Shown piece by piece: positions 57,001 to 64,000 of a stretch of DNA of 64,000 nt. The position numbers and the translations under genes are program-made. Within the stretch, counting starts at the first letter, position 1. Each line of letters starts with the position of its first letter. Origin of the DNA: Erythroxylum novogranatense (Eukaryota; Streptophyta; Magnoliopsida; Malpighiales; Erythroxylaceae); contig CM057228.1 in the NCBI GenBank assembly GCA_029891385.1, forward strand, positions 69,641,523-69,705,522, read 5' to 3'. The notes beneath the pieces were generated by a model. It was not told the DNA's origin. It saw only the letters and a list, made by a program, of their open reading frames with translations, and made no database searches.

Positions 57001-57012
57001 TGGCATCAGATC
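57001..57012 (+). other. Degenerate primer binding site after LTR J
   Basis: TGGCATCAGATC matches TGGTATCAGAGC at 10 of 12 positions, 4 bases after the LTR end, so J is a 5' LTR of a plus-strand element. A second, weaker LTR-end/primer-like pair (GTGTCCAACA then TGTGTGGTATT) lies near 57160-57180. Confidence 0.6.
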
Positions 57013-57964
57013 AAGAAGAGGAATTGATGATGGTTAAGGAGACATCATTAGAATAAGTTTTGTTTTGTAATAGGCCTAAGTGATTAATGAAACTCTGATG
57101 GATTTCATGGGAATATGCTCACGTTTCATGTTTTCAAAAGAGTTGGGTTCTGGAATCGGTGTCCAACATTGTGTGGTATTGTTAAGTAAAGTGGACTTCA
57201 CATTTATTAATTTTGGTGAAAATCAAATAATAATAATATTAGCAATAAAAGAACTATTTTGATAAGTGTGTTAAGTGTGCAGAAAAACACAGAAGAAGTG
57301 CAAAACACAAAAGAAGTGTAAAACACAGAAGAAACGCAAAACACAGAAGAAGTGCAAAACACAGAAGAAGCAGAAAAACACAAAAGAAGTGGAAAAAATA
57401 GAAGAAGTGCAAAACACAGAAGAAGCAGAAAATACAAAAGAAGTGGAAAAACAGAAGAAGTGCAAAACTCAGAAGAAGTGAAAAACATAGAAGAAGTGGA
57501 AAACACAGAAGAAGTGCAAAGCACAGAAGAAGTGTAAAACACAGAAGAAGGGGAAAATACAGTAGAAGGGGAAAACACAAAAGAAGCGTAAAAACACAAA
57601 AGAAGTGAAAACACAGAAGATGTGGAAAACACAGAAGAAGCGGAAAAACACATAAGAAGTGAAAACACAGAAGAAGTGAAAAACACAGAAGAAGTGAAAA
57701 AACATAGAAGAAGAGAAAACACAGACAATTCAAAGATGAAGATAATTTAGTACGTCAGATAGTTAATCAGATGGAGTTAGTTACAGAACCCAACTGAATA
57801 ACGGTTTCTAAAAGAAGCAAGAAGCAGTTATCAAGAATCAAGAAGTAGTTAGAGAATTAGGCTATAAATACTAGTCGTAGTCGAAGACTGAATAACCTTT
57901 TAGCTTTCAAGTTTTTACTTACAAAAAAAATCTATATTCAAATGTGCTATATAAGAGAGAAAAC
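57013..57964. other. Unassigned stretch between LTR J and LTR K
   Basis: No gag can be recognised after the J primer site. The middle is an 18-bp tandem array (57280-57725). The end (57740-57964) has a TATA-like GCTATAAATAC (about 57863) and an A-run, resembling a promoter part of some LTR, but I cannot assign it. Confidence 0.4.
57280..57725 (+). repeat. 18-bp tandem array (AAAACACAGAAGAAGTGC), about 24 copies
   Basis: Units of 17-21 bases, mostly 18, with a constant ACAGAAGAAG core. An 18-base unit keeps frames open on both strands and produces long Lys/Gln- or Phe/Leu/Cys-repeat ORFs that are artefacts. Its complement (GCACTTCTTCTGTGTTTT) resembles the 16-mer array in J, suggesting an inverted relative. 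Confidence 0.9.
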
Positions 57965-58513
57965 TGTTTGGCCCTAAATTTTTTATTATTAAGCCAAAGA
58001 TAGAAATTAATTAGTGTATAGTTAAGAAATTAAATTATGGACTAAGGTAAGAAGTTGGATAAAATGAAAGAAGGGGGTAGAATTGGAAGATCACTTAAGT
58101 CTAAAGGTTATAAGGCTAAATAGGAGGGCTAAATGGACATTTCACAACCATTAAGAGCATAAATTAGAAGAAGGAAATTATGGGCTTGTTTGAGAAGAGG
58201 GAAGCATTGTGGAAGAGGGAAAAGAAGAAGAAAAGAAAGAAGTAAGCTAAGAGTTTTTGGAGATCTTGAAGAGTTGAAGCTAGACAAGTAAGTATAAGCA
58301 TTCTTCTACTCTTGATTTGTTGGATTAACCATGTTTAATGATAGTTAGAAGTTGAATGAGTATAGGGAGTTGTTAATGAATGGGGTATGAGAATGTTTTA
58401 AACTTTTAGGGTTAATGATCAAAGATAGATTTTGATGTATTTGTTAATGATATTGTGTCGAAATGAGCTTAGAAATGAAGTAGAAGAGATGTTTTAGTGT
58501 TAAGATGGGCTAT

Positions 58514-59991
58514 TGATCGGCTCTCATTTGATCTAAAGATTAATCCCTTGGAAACCGAATCAAAAGTTTAATTCCAAAGATTGCAATATAAGATGCAACC
58601 TCAGGTCGTCTCACTTAATCGGAACCTAGCGCAAATGGTTTAAGCTAGCCTAATTGTCGAAAATGCAAACTAAGTTGATAATAAAAATGGGTTTTGGATC
58701 ATTGGTACAAATTAAGAAAATTGAACGAAATGAAAGAAAAATGTATAAAAAGGGTATTTTTGGATTTTTGGGAAGTGAAAAGTGAAACACTCAAACAATG
58801 ATCAAATATGATAAAATGCTCTTGAAAATGAACTTTGGCTATCATGGTTCAAAACAAATCTTTCGGGAGAGAAATTCACTAAGTCTTCGAATGAAAAAAC
58901 CTTAAAGAACTCTTTAAGTCCAAGGTTTTAATCAATGAACTTCATTTCTTAAAACCTTGTTAAATGCATCTTTGTGTGTATTAATGGATGAGCTAATGCA
59001 AGTGGTCAATATGGATCAAGCTTAATCTCAATATCAAACACAAGTAGGCAGATAAAAGAGAGTTAACACAATCACCACAAAGACATATATGAGACTTCAT
59101 ATATTAAGCATCAAAGTTCTACATTAGCAAATCCATAACACAAGCATTGTTCAACACTTGATTAAACTCTAATCAAGCTAATCTAACTACACTGCCATAA
59201 ACCCTAACTCAGAAGTTTACAACTATGCAGTTAAACTTGATAATGTAAAATGAATCCCTTTTGAAGCCCATCAAACTCAAGCCATTGCTACATCTTCAAG
59301 AGGGATCGGTGTTCTAGCCAAGCATAACATCGGGAATCCTCACAACCACAAGTGCTCCGATGTCACCCATGGTAGCAGCAATGACAGATGGTGAAGTTGC
59401 CAGCGAAGGTAGTCGGAGTTGATGGATGAAAGTCGACATTGAGATGATTTCTGTGGTGATGGTCGAAGTGTGTCTGTATTGCTACTGAAAAGTCATCCTT
59501 TATGACCAAATTTGGCATGATTTTAAATGTTGGGTCGCGGGTCGGGTCAGAACAGTGAGAGAATTTTTCAATTTTAGTCCGGGTTTTCAACAGTTCACCA
59601 CGGCGACAGATAAGTTGTGCCACGACGTACGTTTACTGCATCCTTCGCTACGGGGAAATGATTAATTTATGCTACGGTGAGATTTTCCTTTTGCGCCGCG
59701 ATGGACATCCTGAAGCTCACGTCCTCATGTTGACTCCATTTCAGCCCATTGACTCCTTTTCCTTGAGAAGCTCCTACAATCAAAAATAGCAATTTGTAGT
59801 ATCAATTGTCCTTAGAAAAATTTATAATGCAATTAATGTCAATTTGTAACAATTTTTACGATCAAATTACATTAAATAAAAGTGCATACTCAAGGATCAA
59901 TTTAAGCACAAAATCAAGAATTAGGAGTCAAAAAGTGTAGTAAAGGCCATGAAAGTGTTGCCAATTTAGATAATAAACCTAGGCTCAATCA
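58514..59991 (-). mobile_element. Solo LTR E2 in the K LTR
   Basis: TG/CA ends; begins TGATTGAGCCTAGG on the minus strand, the same family as E1. The flanks GCTAT and TTTAT are a poor TSD match, so it is old or rearranged. Only one monomer of the E1 tandem repeat is present (about 58890-58985). Its island (59595-59705) has worn CGCCGCGGCG-like words, unlike the CGTCGCGACG words of E1. Confidence 0.82.
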
Positions 59992-60523
59992 TTTATATTT
60001 GAAAGATGGGAAGTATATAGATGAAGAATGTTAAGAAATGTCTTCGGTTTGGGTTTTTAGAAGGTTCACCGCGGCGAGCTCCATTTTCCTGCACAGACAT
60101 ACTTTGATATTTTAGGCATAACTTTTTGTGTAGTTATCCAAATAAAGTGATTTTTGATGTGGAATAAACTAGAGACATATGGATACAATTTTTATGAAGA
60201 AATGAAATTTAAATTAAGTTTTTAAAGATATCAAGTTTTGGAAGGAATTTGAGCATAAAATATTATCTCAATGTAAGAGCAATCTGAAAATGCTTCGAGT
60301 GTAACTTTCGAAATATTGAATCAAATTAAATGATTTTGGTATCATTGGAAACTTGAGATAATGGGAAATATGTTTCTAGAAGGAAGTGTTGTCAAATTTA
60401 CTCATTTACATGGAAAAGTTGACCCGAAAATATGGATTTTGAGAGGATTATAGTTCAATTTTAGCTTTTTGATTATTGAATTTCCTTTGAATGTTGTTTG
60501 AACGAGAACTTGGTTTGTTATAG

Positions 60524-60594
60524 GAAACCAAGCAAGCCAGATCCAAGAGCAAAAGGAAAGAAAACATTGAACTTGGATTGTTAAGTGAATTTAG
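60524..60594 (+). other. Predicted 71-nt leader exon in LTR K
   Basis: CTTGGTTTGTTATAG|GAAACC precedes it and TTTAG|GTGGGTAA ends it. The acceptor lies in the loop of a CTTGGTT/AACCAAG stem, as in LTR G (40916-40985). Prediction only. Confidence 0.5.
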
Positions 60595-61520
60595 GTGGGT
60601 AATGTATCTATAGTTGTTGTGTAATTAGGAAAATTCTTGCCTATATGTGTGTATGTCTACATTGCTTGATTTTTTAATTGTTATGAAGATTGATAATGCA
60701 TGATGCTTTATGATTATGTTATACCTTGAAAAAGGGTTATAACATTTTGAATTAAATAAGAGAAAAAGCGTGATAGTATGAGCATATGATAAAATGAATA
60801 TATGCTTTTGTTTGGACGAGAGTGGAACCATTCTGTTCATCATGTGCACGTTGACAAGAGCCTTCTCTCGGCTGCCCGCTTGTGGCATATGAGCTTCGAG
60901 GTGGACTCATTCTATTTATGGTGTAGACTTTGATTTTACCATTCTGTTTCCATGAAACTCTCGAGCCATCTGTTTGTACATCGCATCTTTTAATTGTCGA
61001 GTATGATACATTTGAATGTGATGTGTTATGCATTAACTTTCCTAATTGAGTTCTTGAACTTTATTGGTCAATGATCAAATTTCTACAATAGATTGAGAAT
61101 GCTTGAATTGCTAAGTACATATACATATGTATGCTTGAATTTGTGCTAGTTACTGATGGCTATATATATATTAACCACTGAGCTGTGTAGCTCACGCCAC
61201 TTTTCCCTCCTCAGGTGCGGAACAAGACGACAGTTAATCCTTGTAGGGCATCGAAAACTCCAAGATAGTTAGAGATTTTTGTACTAAGTTAGTAACTATT
61301 TTGGATAGCTTTATAGGCATATCAACATTGAGCATCATTTATGTTTGTATTAAGCTTGGATATGTGTAATGTTATGTAAGTAAAGTTGTTAAATTCTTTG
61401 GTATTGTAATGACATGAAGAATTAAAGTTTCTTTTGTGTGTGAGTATGATTACCTTGTGGTTAGATTTGAATGTTGTGGTTGTTTAAAAATGTTTGTAAA
61501 ATTTCAGTTTCTGAGTGTTT

Positions 61521-61655
61521 CGCCGCGACGAAGCCAAGGGTCACCGCGGTAAACCTATCTGAAGGCGTCTTCGCTACGGTGAAGAACCACTTTCATCATG
61601 GTGAACCCTTCTGAGGGTTTCTTCGTCACGGTGAGGATTGACGTTTGCTGCGGCA
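61521..61655. repeat. Palindrome cluster near the 3' end of LTR K
   Basis: Decayed copies of a TTCGCCGCGGCGAA-like 14-mer: CGCCGCGACG (61521), TCACCGCGGTAAA (61541), TTCGCTACGGTGAA (61570), TTCGTCACGGTGA (61623) and TTGCTGCGGCAAA (61645). The centre is mostly altered by C/T or G/A changes. A single CACCGCGGCGAG also occurs at 60068. Confidence 0.8.
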
Positions 61656-61829
61656 AACTCCGCTTTGCTGCCGGCTGAGATTTCTTTTAAAGGAAATGTT
61701 TACCACCCTTCATTCACACCAATGTCATGCGACTGTCCTGAATGGTCTTCACAGTCTTGAGACCCAGGGCAAATATCTGATGGTATCCGAATTAATTGTT
61801 GGTTTTCGAAAACGGGGCCTAACATCTTG

Positions 61830-61841
61830 TGGTATCAGAGC
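61830..61841 (+). other. Element K primer binding site (tRNA-iMet)
   Basis: Perfect TGGTATCAGAGC, 5 bases after the LTR end, in plus orientation. Confidence 0.95.
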
Positions 61842-62018
61842 CTAGGCTTTTTCCTAGGCTTAGAATGCATAATAATATGAATTGTATGTTTTATGATTGA
61901 TTGCTGCATTATGACGTGATTGACTACATTAAGTGACATGCATATCATGCATACATGTAGGAAATATGATTAAAATGAATTAGAAGCTAATGGTTAGTGT
62001 TTTTATTAATGGAGTAAG

Positions 62019-63164
62019 ATGCCACTTCGTAGAAGGACACGAGGAATTTTGCAAGGATCCACTGCACCTGACTCTCCGCCAAGGGAGGAGGGTACTGATG
62101 AGTCCGTAGCCCCAGACATTGCTGAGGCTTCTATAAGGCTTGGTAGCGATCCTTTTCGATCACCGACTCAGGAGTCACCGGTTCCACCAAAGCAAGTGCC
62201 TCCACTGGATCCAAGGATGTTCCAAGCCTTTGCTCAGGCATTTGTCCAAGCCATGGGTCAGATGCCACAAACTTCTACTCCAGCCCCAGCTAAGAAGGGG
62301 AAACAATTTGACAAGTTGAGCAAGTATGGGGCAGTAGACTTCCACGGAACAACAGATCCAGATGAAGCCGAGACTTGGTTGAGAAAGATTGAGAGGATAC
62401 TGGATCAGATGGAATGTGAGGATGGTGAGAAGGTTGTGTATGCTGCTAGTTTGCTTCAAGGTGATGCTCTACATTAGTGGGAGAGTGTGATGAGGGGTCA
62501 GATGAGACCACTAGTGCTCGCATGGAAAGATTTCTTGGGAGTGTACAAGAAGAAGTATCTGTCTGAGGTGTATATTCAGCAGAAGTAGAGGGAATTTTTG
62601 AATCTCACGCAGAGGGAGATGACAGTAAGTGAGTATAAGCATCGGTTTACACAATTATCCCGATATGCAGCAGAGATGATGTTGAGTGAGGCAGCTAAGT
62701 GTCATTGGTTTGAATCAGGATTACACCTAGCCATCATAGAAAAAGTAGCGGTGCAGAACTTCTGTGACTTCCAACAGCTGGTTGAAGTAGCATTGAGGGT
62801 TGAAAACATTAAGACTATAAAGAGTGCTGTGAACAAGAAGAGAAAAAGGAGAGAGCAATTCAAAAGGGGAGGTGGTACTTCTATGCCTGAGAGGAGTATC
62901 AGGACTCTACTTATACAGTCTGAGGAGAGGAGCAGTGGTGCAAGCAAGCCTAGACCTATAAGGACTTCTACTGGTTCTCATCAAGCCTCAACTACGGGAG
63001 GCAATAGAAGAGAAGGGGATAAATCTTCTATACCCAAGTGCAATCATTATGGCAAGTTCCATGGAGGGGAATGCTACAGGTTGACAGGAGCCGGCTTCAA
63101 ATGTAGAGAGAAAGGGCGCATGGCTAGAGAGTGCCCTCAGTATGCAAGACAGGAAAGAGGTTAG
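62019..63164 (+). pseudogene. Element K: gag with three nonsense codons
   Basis: Starts MPLRRRTRGILQGSTAPDSP, 177 bases after the primer site, parallel to element G. One continuous frame with TAG at 62475-62477 (ALHWWESV, TGG to TAG), 62586-62588 (QQKQSEF, CAG to TAG) and 63162-63164 (ERGQMPAP, CAG to TAG). Capsid blocks: KKGKQFDKLSKYGAVDFHG, DEAETWLRKIERILDQM, LTQREMTVSEYKHRFTQLSR, FESGLHLAIIEKV. Of two zinc knuckles, the first reads CNHY (second Cys lost) and the second CREKGRMAREC (His to Arg), so RNA binding is damaged. No frameshift is seen. Confidence 0.92.
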
Positions 63165-63812
63165 ATGTAAGTTTCAAGGAAAGCTGAGACAGTGGGGCAC
63201 AAGACTACAAATGAAGTGGGTAGTTCTGATGCAGCCAAGAGGGTGAATCTTCCAGGGAGACCCAGGGGCCAAGCACCAAATAAGGTATTTGCAATGACAC
63301 GGGAAGATGCAGAGACCGCTCCAGAAGTTATGACTGGTACGGTTAAATTGTTTGATATTGATATTGTTGTTTTGATTAATCCGGGTTCTACCCATTCTTT
63401 TGTTTCCTCAAGTAGAACCATGTATGGTAAGAATGTGAGCTCGTTGGATACTCCTTTGATGGTGAGTACTCCAGTCAACCAGTATATTATTATCAGTTAA
63501 GTTTATAGAGACTGTGAGATATTCATTGGTGAGGAACAATTAGTAGTGGATTTGATGCTATTGAAAATGAGAGGCTTGGATGTAATTTTGGTTGTGGACA
63601 CATTAGAGAAGTACAATACCCATCTGGATTGTAAACAGAAGACAGTGGAGTTCGAATTAGAAAATGATAGAAAGGTGGTGTTTATAGGAGACAGAAAAGC
63701 AAGCCAGCCTAGAATTTTTTCGGCTCTAACAGCAGAGAAGATGATGAGGAAAGGATATGAGGCATTTTTGGCCTATGTCAGAAACACAAGGGCATATGAA
63801 GGGAAGTTATAA
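63165..63812 (+). pseudogene. Element K: retropepsin, catalytic residue lost
   Basis: Same frame as gag. The active-site block is INPGSTHSF: the catalytic aspartate is asparagine (GAT to AAT, codon at 63378-63380), so the protease cannot work. A TAA at 63498-63500 replaces a glutamine codon before VYRDCEI. GLDVILVVDTLEKYNTHLDC follows, with the GMD of the family changed to VVD, then KVVFIGDRKASQPR and AFLAYVRN. A TAA at 63810-63812 ends the piece. Confidence 0.9.
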
Positions 63813-64000
63813 GAAATACCTGTGGTTAGGGAATTCTCAGGTGTCTTTCTCGAGAAATTACCAGGACTACCACCACCTAGGGAGATTGAGTTTCCCATTG
63901 AACTTCTTCCGGTTACTACACCAATCTCAATTCCTCCTTACCGAATGGCTCCGACAGAATTGAAAGAACTTAAAGAGCAATTGGAAGAGTTCTTGGAGAA
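63813..64000 (+). pseudogene. Element K: start of reverse transcriptase, cut by window end
   Basis: [20 protein letters not shown], then [20 protein letters not shown] and [18 protein letters not shown]: the linker and first RT residues, open to the last base. RT, RNase H and integrase presumably follow beyond 64000. Confidence 0.9.

Larger units (their letters stand above)
57965..61824 (+). mobile_element. Element K 5' LTR (chromovirus, plus strand; contains E2)
   Basis: Starts TGTTTGGCCCTAAATTTTT and ends AACGGGGCCTAACA, followed by a perfect primer site. About 2.38 kb without E2. In order: donor-like CAA|GTAAGT (58288), a palindrome (60068), hairpin-loop acceptor and 71-nt exon (60524-60594), CATGTGCACGTTGAC (60841-60855), hairpin GAGCT-GTGT-AGCTC (61180-61193), CCTCCTCAG|GTGC (61212-61214) and a palindrome cluster (61521-61655). 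Related to LTRs G and J. Confidence 0.92.

Noticed and set aside
57207..57733. Long ORFs on both strands (Lys/Gln-rich and Phe/Leu/Cys-rich)
   Set aside because: Artefacts of an 18-bp tandem array whose length is a multiple of three and which lacks stops.
61830..61841. tRNA-Met gene fragment
   Set aside because: Only the 12 bases complementary to the tRNA 3' end are present, next to an LTR end: a primer binding site.

Overview
This window looks like plant (angiosperm) heterochromatin. I find no host gene, rRNA or tRNA gene, and no bacterial feature. Nearly every base belongs to LTR retrotransposons nested in one another, mostly Ty3/gypsy chromoviruses of the Tekay/Del type: initiator-tRNA-Met primer sites, gag, retropepsin, RT, RNase H, integrase and a C-terminal chromodomain. 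There is also one Athila/Tat-like gypsy remnant, several Ty1/copia-type LTRs and one PIF/Harbinger (Tourist-like) element. Many insertion boundaries are exact because 5-bp target-site duplications (TSDs) can be read directly.

Layout. Element A (1-5768, minus strand; 5' LTR 2925-5768) sits inside LTR B (plus, 5769-9696). LTR C (minus, a solo LTR, 9710-29665) faces LTR B across a 13-bp gap. C was opened three times: by a 1.44-kb Harbinger-type element (11544-12982, TSD TAA), by complete chromovirus D (14347-27891, minus, TSD TTTAA), and by an ~0.9-kb tandem duplication spanning the D/C junction. D's 5' LTR carries solo LTR E1 (24870-27048, TSD CTCAT). Beyond C lie a 3' internal remnant with a polypurine tract and LTR B2 (plus, 30356-32982), a copia LTR fragment F' (32983-33297), an Athila-like remnant L (33376-35998, minus), copia-like LTR M (35999-36563), and a composite plus-strand chromovirus LTR, J (from 36564). 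J was opened by nearly complete chromovirus G (39877-54237, minus, TSD GGCAT) and by copia solo LTR F (54378-56466, TSD CATTC). G holds solo LTR H in its protease/RT junction (44864-46996, TSD CCATC) and solo LTR I in its 5' LTR (49695-52617, TSD ATTAT). Last comes chromovirus K (plus; 5' LTR 57965-61824, opened by E2 at 58514-59991), whose gag, protease and start of RT run off the window end.

No element here can be autonomous as it stands. Each polyprotein has nonsense changes, many of the CAG-to-TAG or TGG-to-TAG/TGA type expected from deamination of methylated cytosine. Several catalytic residues are lost as well.

The most interesting signals are in the non-coding LTRs. (1) Nearly every LTR family carries a local cluster of short palindromic words, and the word differs between families or copies: CGTCGCGACG, CGCCGCGGCG, CTCGCGAG, GTCCGTT-T-AACGGAC, AAGTCGACTT, CATGATCATG. 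Word number and order differ even between the two LTRs of one element. (2) The chromovirus LTRs share what looks like a splicing architecture inside the LTR: TATA box, AG|GTAAG donor, in some a 70-71-nt exon whose acceptor lies in a hairpin loop, then a conserved hairpin about 21-25 nt before a polypyrimidine-CAG|G acceptor. I suggest, as inference only, that palindromes and splicing act on the element RNA (dimerisation, packaging or regulation), or that the palindromes bind a dimeric protein.
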